Part shown: piece after piece, positions 22,501 through 32,339 of the stretch
How positions within the stretch are numbered: the stretch's first letter is position 1
Layout of the letters: each line of letters begins with the position of its first letter
Assembly (NCBI GenBank): GCA_037447655.1
Contig: JBBHKE010002856.1
Location: 131,584 to 193,583, forward strand
DNA length: 62,000 nt
Direction: 5' to 3'
DNA from: Zygnema cylindricum
Lineage: Eukaryota; Streptophyta; Zygnematophyceae; Zygnematales; Zygnemataceae
Made by a program: the position numbers and the translations under genes
Notes under the pieces: model-generated
The model's input: only the letters and a program-made list of their open reading frames with translations
Told to the model about the DNA's origin: nothing
Databases searched by the model: none

Positions 22501-22851
22501 CTGGCAAATCTTGCCGATTTTATTGGATTGTGTTTATGAAAGCCAAGCGTGTAGAATTCAGATTTATATCATTGTTGATGGAAACTAAACCATCTCAATT
22601 ACAATACCCAATACATCTATGCTCTTCTGGGTTATTCGTTTGCTTAACCAGGGGGGGAAACGCTATCTTACATGTAGTTTTTGCTATTGCCTTCAAAGTT
22701 TAATTTAAAGACATTTGCCATCAAGTCATAATAACAATGCACAAAATGCTGAATATATAAAGTTGGAAACTAGTGGCAAGACATCATTCTGAATTTCACC
22801 ATAAAAAATAACTCTTACAATTTGTCATTATTAGTATAGATTTTTGGATAA

Positions 22852-23064
22852 TCACGGCAGCACCACATGTACGTTTAATTCATCATTCAAGAATTCAACT
22901 TCACCCGTATTCGAAACGTGTCCCAAATGATTTTCATAGACAACAAAGACTTCAGTGTAGGAGAAATCAGCATGGGGGAACACCAAAAGGAATGCCCCCT
23001 TCAAATTTGGATGCGAATCAAATGCATGAGCTTGTTGCATATTATTTTTGTTCGTGTCCAAGTA
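22852..23064 (-). CDS. Exon of an unrecognised minus-strand gene
   Basis: After the acceptor AAATGGCAG the frame is open for 70 codons: YLDTNKNNMQQAHAFDSHPN, LKGAFLLVFPHADFSYTEVF, VVYENHLGHVSNTGEVEFLN, ending DELNVHVVLP and TGA. The alternating beta-strand-like composition looks like a folded extracellular or luminal domain. Family unknown. Joining it directly to the donor at 24733 would shift the frame, so an intermediate exon or another acceptor is needed. Confidence 0.45.
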   Translation of the reverse strand, partial: YLDTNKNNMQQAHAFDSHPNLKGAFLLVFPHADFSYTEVFVVYENHLGHVSNTGEVEFLNDELNVHVVLP

Positions 23065-23189
23065 CTGCCATTTCATGTTTTATGATAATTTTCTATGCAA
23101 AGGTTCTTCGAGGCAGAAGAATCTTCATCCTTTCACCTAATCAATGCTTCTTGCGAATGTGTGCCACGATTCATATTTGTCAACCACAG

Positions 23190-23695
23190 CTGATGGGAGG
23201 GGAAAAAAGAGGCGGAGGGAAGATCGAAAGAGGTAAGGAGCGATGGGGCGAAGGGGTGAGGGGGAAGAGGATATTAGGAGCGGGAGAGAAGCGGAGGTCG
23301 AGGGGGAGAGGGAGAGGAAAAGAGAGGGGTAGAAAAGGGGATAAAAAGAAGGGGGGAGAGAGAGGGGTATGAGAAGGGGGAGAGAGGGAGAGAGGGGGGG
23401 GAGCAGGTGATGAGGAAGTGAAGGAGAGAGGGGGAGAAAGCGAGAGGGAGAGAAGGGTACGGGATAAAGGGGGAAAAGAGGAGGAGAAAAAAAAAGATGG
23501 TTAGGGAGAGGGGGTCGGGGGAGAGGAGGAGACTAGAAGGGGGAAGGAGAGGGGAGTAGGGAGGTCGTGGGAAAGGGGAAAAGAGTGGGCGAGGGAGAGA
23601 GGGAGGGATGGAGAGGGGGAAAAGGAGGATGAAGGGTAGAATGTGGAGTAGGGGGGGAGGGGAAGGAGAGGGGATTAAGTGAAGGTATGGAGAGG
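23190..23695. repeat. GA/GGGA-rich tract
   Basis: About 500 bp of purine-rich plus strand (GGGGAGAG, AAGAGGGG). Frames of 126 and 141 codons through it are compositional artefacts. Confidence 0.9.
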
Positions 23696-24190
23696 GCATT
23701 TAATTCTTAATAATTTATAATTGTTATTCGATATTAATGCTTAGTACTTAATATTCAGTCTTTGATGATGTGATTAATACTCAATAATTAACATTACAAT
23801 TTAACAATGAAACTTAGTAATCAATGCTTAATGCTGATTGCATAATAATTCATAATTAGTACTTAATAATGGTTACTTAACACTTGAAACTTAAAAATAC
23901 GTACTACTGCATAGTTTATATATAATAAATCATACTTAACATTCAATAATTACTAAGTATAATAAATTTGTAGTGCTTGTTAATTAATAACGAAACAGAT
24001 AGTATCTAATAATTAGTAGTTTGACAGCTAATAATGGATACTCATTAACTTATAATTAAAAATCAGTTTTCAATACATAATAGTAAATAATTCAAATTTA
24101 ATCCCTAAGAAAAAATAACTAATGATTAAAATTTATTTAATAATAATTGATCAATTATTAATAAATAATTACTTATTATTAGTAAATAAA
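23696..24190. repeat. Degenerate AT-rich repeat (TTAATAATT, TACTTAATA words)
   Basis: About 500 bp almost devoid of G and C, in which TTAATAAT, ACTTAATA and TAATTAATA words recur at irregular spacing. This is an old minisatellite or AT-rich spacer with no coding potential. It has the base-unpairing composition of a matrix-attachment region, but that is only suggestive. Confidence 0.7.
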
Positions 24191-24732
24191 AATTAATCTT
24201 CAAAATGTTCTGCAAAGCTTTCTTCAAAGTCATCACAGTAACAATGCGGACAAACAAAGATACATTGTACTTGATGTACAAACAGGGTGGGAAAATATGA
24301 AGTTCACAGTGAAGCTCGGATACTGTTTTGGAAAAAGTCAAACATTAGAGCCGCAACTAATTTGCTCAATAACTTCGTAACTTCAAAAAAATAACACATA
24401 CATCATTTGGCTATTTCCATTGAAGTGATAAAAAAATCAAGAAACAACAGGCACAAAGGAAAAAAATGATTTTTCATTGATAATATAAAAGAGGAAATGA
24501 AAAATTTCCCGCACAAATAATAAAATACCTATGATTAAGCATTTACAATGGCCTAGACTAAGATCTATTTACACCTTTTCGGCTAAGAAAATCACAATTA
24601 TATTAGATTTTCTAGAAAATAACCGCGATGCTAGAGTAGCTTCCAACAGTCTCTAAGTTCCCCAAGAGTGAGCGAGGCGTGGGAAAATAATCTAATTGAT
24701 CAATTGGAACAAAAAAAAACGTAAGAACTTAC
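24191..24732. other. Intron-like stretch, nothing recognised
   Basis: AT-rich, on the 3' side of the exon at 24733-24973, whose donor reads GTAAGTTCTTAC. No gene elements are visible. Confidence 0.4.
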
Positions 24733-24973
24733 GACGTCTTAAACATCACACATTGCCTTGTTGTGTCGAAGAGGTTCTCTGTATCGTCCGCCGGGACATT
24801 GAAAGCAACACCTTTATACATGATTCTGAACACAGTAACGGGCAACATGACGCAACGGCTGCGGAAGTAATCGATGCCCGGAGTTGTTTGGAAGGTCCGG
24901 GCTTTCAAAACAGCATCTTCACCATTTAGGTAGAATTGATTTCCGACAGAGTTAGTAGCTGCCGGACATTCTC
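24733..24973 (-). CDS. Exon of an unrecognised minus-strand gene, cut by a repeat
   Basis: The minus-strand frame is open across about 80 codons: RECPAATNSVGNQFYLNGED, AVLKARTFQTTPGIDYFRSR, CVMLPVTVFRIMYKGVAFNV, PADDTENLFDTTRQCVMFKT, then a strong donor ACGTC|GTAAGT. GC and codon use are more gene-like than the surroundings. The domain has paired Cys and beta-rich composition, and I do not recognise it. The 5' side ends exactly where the dispersed repeat starts (24974), so either the acceptor CCGGCAG at about 24961 is used or the exon has been truncated by the repeat. Likely upstream of the exons at 22852-23064 and 22400-22500. Confidence 0.6.
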
Positions 24974-25640
24974 GGAAGAAATAAATTTCTTCTAGAGCTT
25001 AGAAAAAATAAGGAGGCCTCTACAAAGTCTTGAAAGGGATGGAGTTCAAAGGGACTATTGATAATTGTTGGAGCTTAGAAAAATAAGGAGGCCTCTACAA
25101 AGTCTTGAAAGGGATGGAGTTCAAAGGGACTATTGATAAATGTTGGAAGACAAAAATGCTTTTCTGTGCTCTGTCGGATCGGATAGGTCCCCGAAAACAC
25201 ACAATAAAAAGTATGGAATTTAAAAGGGAAACATAGACAAAATGTAGAGAGAAATAATCTCCTTTGAAACCATCTATACAACGGGCTTCAATAAGGCCAC
25301 ACAACCAGTTTTGTGATACTGTAAATTATACTCCATACTCCAGTCCTATGCTTCCAAAAAGGATGTTTTGTTTTTGTTTTATGTGCTAAAAGAATCAAAT
25401 TGAGAAAAGTGATGTGCGACTAATGAGTGTGGTGTGGGCCATTATCTGAGGTGAGAAAATCATGGGAGGGGATAAAAATCGAAGCAATTAAAAGATAGGA
25501 GAAACAAAAAAGAACAAGAAAACGAAAGAGAAGCAAAGGGAATAAGGTGACTTCTCGTTATAAAAGTTTTTTAAAATGCACAAATTAACTTTGTTTAGTA
25601 CTAATTGGTCCATCACTTTATACGGAAAAAAGTGCACACA
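24974..25640. repeat. Dispersed direct repeat, copy 2
   Basis: Same sequence as 21463-22053, with an extra internal tandem duplication of about 73 bp at the left end (AGAAAAAATAAGGAGGCCTC at about 25001 and again at about 25080). It begins immediately next to a coding exon on one side and abuts the (GGGA)n tract on the other. No target-site duplication was evident. Confidence 0.85.
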
Positions 25641-25654
25641 TTACATCCCTCTTC

Positions 25655-26360
25655 TTCCTAGCAAGGGAGAGAGGGAGTAAGGGAGAGGGAGAGAGGGGAG
25701 AGAGGGTAGGGAGGAGAAGAGGGAGAGCGGTAGGGGGGAGAGAGAGGGAGAGAGAGGGAGAGGGAGGGAGAGGGAAGGAGAGAGAGGTAGAGAGAGGGAG
25801 AGAGAGGGAGGGAGAGGGAGAGAGAGGGAGAGAGAGGGAGAGAGGGGTAGAGTGGGGGAGACAGTGGGAGAGGGGAGAGAGTGGGAGAGAGAGGGAGAGA
25901 GAGGGGGAGAGAGGGAGGGAGAGAGAGGGAGGGTGAGAGAGGGAGGGAGAGAGAGAGGGAGGGAGTGTGAGAGGGAGGGAGGGAGGGAGTGTGAGAGGGA
26001 GGGAGGGAGGGAGGGAGGGAGGGAGGGTGAGAGAGAGGAGGGAGGGAGAGAGAGAGGGAGGAGAAGGCAAATTGGGACGGAGAGAGGGCAGATTGGGAGG
26101 GAGGGAGGGCAGATTGGGAGGGAGGGAAGGAGGGAGGGAGGGAAGGAGGGATTGAGGGAGGGAAGGAGGGATTGAGGGAGGGAGGGAGGGAGGGAGGGAG
26201 GCGAGGGATAACAGAAGGGAGTGAGGGAGGGAGTTAGGGAGGGCAGATTGGGAGAGAGGGAGGGAGGGAGGGAGGGTGAGAGAGAAGAGGGATGTTGAGA
26301 GGGAGGAAGGGAGAGAGAGAGGGAGGGAGGTAGAGAGGGAAGGAGGGAGGGCAGATTGGG
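25655..26360. repeat. (GGGA)n/(GAGAGG)n homopurine tract
   Basis: About 700 bp of GGGAGGGAGGGAGGG and GAGAGAGGGAGG arrays, with GGGCAGATTGGG interruptions. Many G3 runs separated by one A give strong G-quadruplex and triplex potential. It is complementary in content to the (CCCT)n tract at 17520-17940. Arg-Glu-Gly frames are artefacts. Confidence 0.97.
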
Positions 26361-26798
26361 AAGGTGGGAGGGAAGATTGGGATGGAAAGAAAGTGAAAGA
26401 ATGGAGAAAAAAAAGTAAAAGTAAAGTAAGTTTAATGTTTAGTGTTAAAAGAAAGCGAAAAACTGAAAAGAAAAGAAAGTGAAAGGAAAACGAAAGTTTT
26501 GTTCAGACAGGACTTTGCAGGTTGTTTGCTTTTGTAGCTAATTTTTTTTCGGGTGAGGTTTGTTTGCTTTTTTTTTTTTTTACACCTCTTTTTTTGTTTG
26601 GGGGCCTCGATCGGTCACCTTGGAAAAATTATATGTTGTTGTACGGGTGAAACACGATGGTTTGGTACGGACGGATTCGAGTCATCGGCGCTAAATCGTA
26701 CGGCAACATGAGCCACATCGCGACGTTTTTGTTGACGTGAGATGACGTCAAGGGCAGTTCACGTCCAAACAAAAAAAAAGGACATTCATTTCTTCATC
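26361..26798. other. Non-coding stretch, nothing recognised
   Basis: A-rich then T-rich, followed by CG-richer sequence at 26600-26770. It is 3' of the minus-strand terminal exon. Confidence 0.4.
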
Positions 26799-26868
26799 TC
26801 ATTCATCATCCGCTTCTAGTGTGAATCCAGCAATTTTAGCAAATTGGAAGTCGTACGGAGAATCATCA
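26799..26868 (-). CDS. Terminal exon of an unrecognised gene, right copy
   Basis: Acceptor TTTAATTTCAG, then the frame DDSPYDFQFAKIAGFTLEAD, DE and TGA. The last residues and the sequence after the stop match 16958-17011 on the plus strand. The acidic, aromatic ending resembles the C-terminus of a folded enzyme domain, but I cannot name a family. The frame is intact and the acceptor is good. Upstream exons should lie to the right, and none was identified before the candidate plus-strand exons at 27.2 kb. Confidence 0.5.
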
Positions 26869-27222
26869 CTGAAATTAAAGTGACACTTCAACGTTTTGGT
26901 TACATGCGCACTTGCGATATGACGCCAAAAAAAAGTACATTAGAAGGTAAAAGATGACGCCCAATTTTAGTACGGTAATGATTTTATCGTTACAATTTAA
27001 GTTTCATGATAGCAACGACAAAAAATCTTTCAACTTTGGCACATGGGCACGCCCTTTTACCCGTCGTTCATTACCGCCACAAACGACAAGCGCAATTCTT
27101 TCGACAGAGAATCCAACAGTTTGTGACGTCATGGAAATGTTGTCGTACACGTCATATGATTCAATTTTATAACAAAGACAATTATTATTATTTTCTACTT
27201 TCTTTTTTCTTGTACTCTCCAG

Positions 27223-27406
27223 GTTATACCGCCAACTTTTCGGATAACTCGGCAAGTCCATGACCGTACGGTCTCTCGTCGACCTATTTTGAAAATTGTT
27301 GGCTTGAGGTACATCTGTAACTTACATATTTGTCGTTTTGTTTCCACAGTCCACTATTGAATATTCAAGTGTCAAGACCCGACGGTTCGGCAGAAAGGAC
27401 AAAAAG
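27223..27406 (+). CDS. Two candidate exons of an unrecognised plus-strand gene
   Basis: Exon 1 is 27223-27308, after TTGTACTCTCCAG, ending TTGAG|GTACAT. Exon 2 is 27350-27406, after TTTCCACAG, ending AAAAG|GTACAT. Joined in phase they read VIPPTFRITRQVHDRTVSRR, PILKIVGLSPLLNIQVSRPD and GSAERTK with no stop. Both donors are the same AG|GTACAT type used by the large lectin gene. The product is not recognised, and no upstream or downstream exons were confirmed, so this remains tentative. Confidence 0.3.
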
Positions 27407-27817
27407 GTACATCCTGTTTGGATTATTGGGAGAATCGGCGGATCAGCCGAAATCACATTTTGGTTCGATGTGGAGAATCGGTTGTCAGATTTGTTGATGT
27501 TTTGGATCGCGTGGCGCGATTCGAATTTTAGTATGGTTTGACGATTTGCATCGGAGTACCTTTAGTTCGTTCAATGTACGGCGGTCTGTAGCTGCCGGTA
27601 CATAGACTATTTATGTATGATGGTTCAGTTTGGTTTCGTGTGTTTTGTATTATCTGAATGGTGACTATGATATTTAGTGCGTTGTACGTGTCTAGTGCAT
27701 TTTAGTGCGTCACTTTGTTTTGGCGCTTGAATGTTTTTATTAGACGCACGTCCGCATGTGGACTTCGGCGCCCTCGTCTGTTTTCAGTTACTGGAGTAAG
27801 TGGACATTAGTTGTCGG

Positions 27818-28172
27818 TGTTAAGAAGGTATATTAGCGTGTATTGTTATCAGTTTAGTATGCAGTCTGGGGAGATGCATCATGCAGTCTGGAGAGATGCA
27901 TCATGTGTTTGAGAGAGACACATTAAAGTGTATAGGGTAAAGAACTAAGGAAGGAGGAGTAAGACTTAAGATATATGTCAGAAGAAAGGAGTAGAGATGG
28001 AGAGAGGATGTATTGAAAAGCTTCGGCTTAATATATTGATATTTGGCCGACATGCTTTATTGTGAGCTTTGAGTGTCTTATTTATTTGTAGAATGTTAAT
28101 TCAAAGCTGTCGCTGTGTTAATGAGTTTGTTATTTATGAGCATCTATCGGAGCACTTGATCGATTTTTAACA
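27818..28172 (+). mobile_element. Copia-type LTR with adjacent tRNA-Met primer site
   Basis: The 355-bp candidate starts TGTTAAGAAGG and ends TTTTTAACA, so it has the 6-bp terminal inverted repeat TGTTAA/TTAACA. Two bases further, 28175-28186 reads TGGTATCGGAGC, which matches the plant Copia primer-binding site TGGTATCAGAGC at 11 of 12 positions. The LTR is therefore in the 5' position of a plus-strand element. No gag or pol frame in plus orientation follows, so the internal region has been lost or replaced. Two near-identical ATGCATCATGCAGTCTGG units at about 27858-27905 make a short internal repeat. Confidence 0.6.
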
Positions 28173-28241
28173 ATTGGTATCGGAGCACTTGACCTATTTT
28201 TAACAAGTGGTATCGGAGCACTTTAACGATTTTTATAACAC
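28145..28241. repeat. 33-bp unit, three tandem copies, at an LTR/primer-site junction
   Basis: TATCGGAGCACTTGA-x-C-x-ATTTTTAACAA-x-TGG occurs at 28145, 28178 and 28211 with an exact 33-bp period. Each unit holds the LTR 3' end (TTTTTAACA) and the primer-site core (TGGTATCGGAGC across the unit boundary). Confidence 0.9.
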
Positions 28242-29299
28242 ATCCTTGCCATCCCGGCTAGTCAGCTCCAGTGCTTCTGTGCTTGGTCTGGTTGGGTTCA
28301 TTGGGAGGCCAGACAAACGGGGAGGATGGAAACCGAAATAGATGCTGGCGAATCAATCCTAGCCGTTGGATTCTGCCGGTTAAACTGGGACGTTTAAACC
28401 AGTGGGTGAACTAAAATTCGTTTAAACAGATAATAAAATCGTCACGCGATCTTCTTTGGTGAGCCGGGGCGCGGGTACCAAAACTATTCTTTAAGGGGAG
28501 CCTCGGTAGAGCGGAAAAGTGCGGTATTTTGATGGATTTCGTCCGTTTTGGTACAAATTCGTACAATTATTTTGATTTGTTTTTTTAACCGTGATTTTGA
28601 TGTGTTTTTTTTAATCATGTTTTTGCTTGTTTTTGGTATTATTTTTATTATTGGTATCGTTATTATTGTTTTGCTTATTATTTGTTTTTTTTGCCACTTT
28701 GTCTTTCTTTTCCTTTTGTCTTTTTCTTTTTCTTCAATTTTGTTTTGTAACTGCCAAGAACAGGACTGTCGATTTGGTCTAAAAACGATTATTCATTGGA
28801 TGGACAATTTGTGGCCGTACGGTTTTCTTCTGAAGCGTCATAAACTGTCCAGTCACTTGTACAATTTCGAAATGCAGGCTACCGCGCACTAATTGGGCTC
28901 GGAGAAGTACACTTTTTTGTTTTCTTTCTTGTCATTTCCTTCGTCGTGAAGTCTCTCTTTATAGTTGTGCTAGAAGGTACATAACATAGTTGTTCAATTC
29001 GTGCAAATTTTAACATTTTTTCGACTTTTTAAGTAGTATTCGTCGATTCTATACATTTCGTAAATATAGTTTAAATTTCCCTTTACGACGTACAAAAATG
29101 TAGGGAAATTGTCCCCTTAACCCTAAAAAATCCTTAAAAATATATAAAATACGAAAAATATACGAAAATGTACAAAACTATACGGAACATGTAACCTAAA
29201 AACCTAGTTGTTCAAATCGAGCGATTTTTTCCTATTTTCCATTTTCTATGTATTGTAGGTGACTTTTGAAAAAATCCCAAAAAAAAAATCCTGGATCCA
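28242..29299. other. Possible leader or flank of the LTR element, nothing coding
   Basis: GC-richer at 28250-28470, then very T-rich (28560-28740, giving a Phe/Ile/Val-rich frame at 28548-28892 with no family match), then AT-rich. No gag was recognised. Confidence 0.4.
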
Positions 29300-29550
29300 A
29301 CAACTCCCTTTTTAGTAAATCAACTATTCTACTACCCGTAAATGAACTAATCTATTACCCGTAAATCTCTGGATAACATAGGCAGCCATGGCTCTAATTT
29401 CCTCTCCAACTTCTTAGTGATTGCAACAAGTGTGAGAGTTGGAGAGAGAAGTTAGAGATAGATTGCCTCGGCTTCTTTCTATTTAGACCTAGAAAATACT
29501 TAAAAGAGAACCATCAATTTCTACACTCCCCTTATTTTCTAGTCAATCTT

Positions 29551-29720
29551 TTATTTAAGACCACACTTCTCCTTGCAGAAAATTAGCTTAGGGGAAGGCA
29601 CAGGTTTGGTCATCATATCTGCTACCATCTCGCTATCTCGTCGGTACTCTAAACTGATTATTTTTTTTTCTACTCTCTCTAACAAAACTGAGTCTAATGT
29701 CCATGTGTCCCAAATTATAG
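29551..29720 (-). pseudogene. Copia pol C-terminus and polypurine tract
   Basis: Minus-strand reading gives HMDIRLSFVRE, a frameshift at an A-run, then IISLEYRRDSEMVADMMTKP and VPSPKLIFCKEKCGLK with a stop at 29551. This is the end of Copia RNase H, where (K/T)-H-(I/M)-D-I-R-x-x-F-(I/V)-R-E and M-x-A-D-(I/M)-(L/M)-T-K are diagnostic. Confidence 0.8.
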
Positions 29721-29726
29721 TTCAGA

Positions 29727-29904
29727 GAAGCATGTGGACTCAGTGTCTAGTAGATTTTAAGGCTTTAGGGGAATGTTATTTTAAAGCGTTAGTCCTCTCA
29801 TTCGTTTCAATGTGAGAAGCATGTGGACTGAGTGTCTAATAGAGTTTAAGGCTTTAGGGGAGTGTTATTTTAAAGCCTTAGTCCTCTAATTGGTTTAGAT
29901 GTGA
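29727..29904. repeat. 89-bp tandem duplication
   Basis: Two adjacent units starting GAAGCATGTGGACT at 29727 and 29816, about 90 percent identical by eye. They lie within the gap between the RNase H core and the pol C-terminus of the Copia relic. Confidence 0.9.
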
Positions 29905-30594
29905 GAGAAGAGGAGCGCCACGACTTCAAATAATTTCCAAGTTTTGGTTAAATGTGAACCAAATTTAGAGTGAGCGTAAAAGGGTAGGGGGTACACCAAA
30001 TCATGCAATCCCGAGCCACGAGTCTTCACGGGAAGATCTTTATTTGAATATCCGCAGGGACTTGAGAGAATATCACGTGGGATTTTGTTTCCGCACGACG
30101 TGGCATCAACGGTGCCGAACAAAAACAACACATGGTGGACAAAGTTTGACGTTTTGTTTCATCCAATAGAGACGCTTAAATTACAAACGCCTATAATGTA
30201 AATATCTGGACAAAACTAATGACTTAAAAAAATCACGTTAATTCCTTTGAGAGACTCAACAAGAAAGATTATGTGTGAGTGTGAATATCTAAAACAACAG
30301 AACGTTATTTGCAGTGAATTATTTTATTATTGTGGACATTTTAATTTGGTAGTAATTATTTCACTACCACCTAATGTCAAACAAAATGCCACTGAATACG
30401 TATATGCTTTGTCCGCTTGTGAAAGACCTAATTTTTCACGAGCGCCATCAAACTCATACTGTCAGTGAAGATTTTTAGACAACCAATCACAATTCCCAAC
30501 TCACCAAGCATTTGCTTGATCCATATAGTCACTTTCGAAGTGTGACACGCCAACATGTACTCAACATCCATGGAACTCAACGGTAGCGTCGGCT

Positions 30595-30710
30595 ATATGC
30601 TTGAACTCCACGAGCCAGCCACATTGCCCAAAATTAATGAGTACCCTGGAGTGAACTTTTCAATGTCGAAATCTCCTCCCCAATCTTTGTCGCAGTAACA
30701 AGTACACTGC
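30595..30710 (-). pseudogene. Copia RNase H fragment
   Basis: Minus-strand reading DKDWGGDFDIEKFTPGYSLI then LGNVAGSWSS matches Copia RNase H (D-W-x-G-D-x-D-x-x-x-S-T-x-G-Y-x-x-x-L-G). The same DWGGDFDIEK occurs in the fragment at 59281-59450, so both derive from one family. Confidence 0.8.
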
Positions 30711-31800
30711 TAAGAGTCCCAATTAGACTTAAACACCAAATTGTACTGCATAGTAACAACCAAGTAGCGTAATTTTCGTTTCACTACCTCAAAATGAATC
30801 TTTTTTAGAGCATTACAATAGCAATTAACGACCAAAATCGGCGCCGCGATATCCTCACGCGTGCCTACACTAAAGTACATAAAACCACCAACCGCCTCAC
30901 GATATGGTACAACTACATTCTCTTCCTCTTCACACTTTCTATACTGTACTTTTGAATCTAGTGGTGTCAAGACAAGTTTTGCATTAATCATTCCAAATCT
31001 AGTCAAGATCTCTTTACAACAGTGCGGTTCATTAAACATAATTCCGTAATCACTTGTCCTATTACCTCTATTCCCAAAATGTAACGTACTTCGCCAAAAT
31101 TTGTCACTTGAAAATGCAATATTAGATATGATTTTAACTCTTTAATAATCGACAGACTATCACCAATCATTAAAAAATCCTCTATGTCCAAAGAAAAGAT
31201 GATTTGCTTCTGTTCACGTAAACTCTAAAGTAAGAGACCGTAAGAACAAAACCAAAATAGTGAGTACCTTGTGAAGATGAGGTTGCCAAGTCCTATGGGC
31301 GTGTTTCAATCCGTACTATGACTTTTGCAGCCATCATACTTTCCCTCTTTTCAATGCGTAATCCCTCGAGCCTTCATAAAACTTCTTTCTCAAATTTCCC
31401 ATTTAGAAAGGTTTTTTCCACGTCCATTTGATGTATATGCTTATTCATAGCAGCCGCAATTGCAATTAACATTCGTAAAAAGTCAACTTTTACAACGGGT
31501 GCTCAAGTCTCCAAATAATCCACCCTCGTACTTGTTGAAATCCCCTACACACCAATCTAGCCTTGTATTTTATTGATTCTTTCGATACACTAGTTTTTGT
31601 TTTAAACAACCATTTAGCATCGTTAGCCTTTTTCCCATCCGAAAGACTAACCTCCTCGAAAGTTTTATTTTCGATAATTAATTAAGTTCTTCTCTCAAGC
31701 CGGTTTCCACTTATCTTCCCAATCATAAGAACTTTGAGCCTCGGTGTATGATTGGGGATTTTCGGGCATATTTTTATTCATAGATTGCTACAAGGGATTT
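30711..31800 (-). pseudogene. Copia reverse transcriptase remnants
   Basis: Near 31530-31660 the minus strand reads KKANDAKWLFKTKTS and KYKARLVCRGF, the N-terminal RT signature (KWVFK...YKARLVAKGF). Near 31003-31195 it reads DIEDFLMIGDS and GEVRYILGIEV. The catalytic YVDD box position reads DIED, so the active site is changed. At 30.9-31.05 kb are ILTRFGMINAK and TPLDSK, the post-RT segment. Stops and frame changes separate the blocks. Confidence 0.8.
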
Positions 31801-32339
31801 TTCCTTAGCCGCAGAAATAAAATAATGATAGTTCTTGATATTTCCACCATCTTGATCAAAAGATAACGATCTGGTTTTTTCCCCTTAGTTTCCCGTTGAC
31901 TTATTGGTAACAAAACTTCATTTTCATTTTCTTTTTCTTTTACGGATTTGAATTCTTCCTCAATACAAGATATGCTTGGAGCTTTTAAGCTTTTAGATTT
32001 CTGAATGTCCGTAGACATTCGAGATTTCTCAATCTTGGTCTCGTCAATGTTAACCAATTTGGTATGAATTTCGGAATTATTTCTCCCTCTCTTAAGTTTG
32101 ATGATCCGATCCGCCTCAAATCGGAATTCGAGTCTTCAAGATGTGGAAAATTAAAAGTTTCTCCTTCTTCAATTTTTTTTTTGTTAGATGGCATTTTCTA
32201 GGATCAAGAAATTGCCAATTTTAAATCTTCATGAAATTTAACATTTCGGCTCTCGTCAAAAACATGACGGATCAGGTCATAAATGCAAATAGAGACTCCC
32301 ATTTACTATAACCAACAAAACTTCCCGACAATCTTCAAG

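Noticed and set aside
23274-23699. 141-codon Pro/Ser/Leu frame on the minus strand
   Set aside because: Antisense of a GA/GGGA tract.
25618-26175. 150-codon Ser-Pro-Leu and 107-codon Arg-Glu-Gly frames on opposite strands
   Set aside because: Overlap each other across the (GGGA)n array; not genes.
28548-28892. 114-codon hydrophobic protein
   Set aside because: Driven by a T-rich stretch (Phe, Leu, Ile, Val); no family, no splice or start context.
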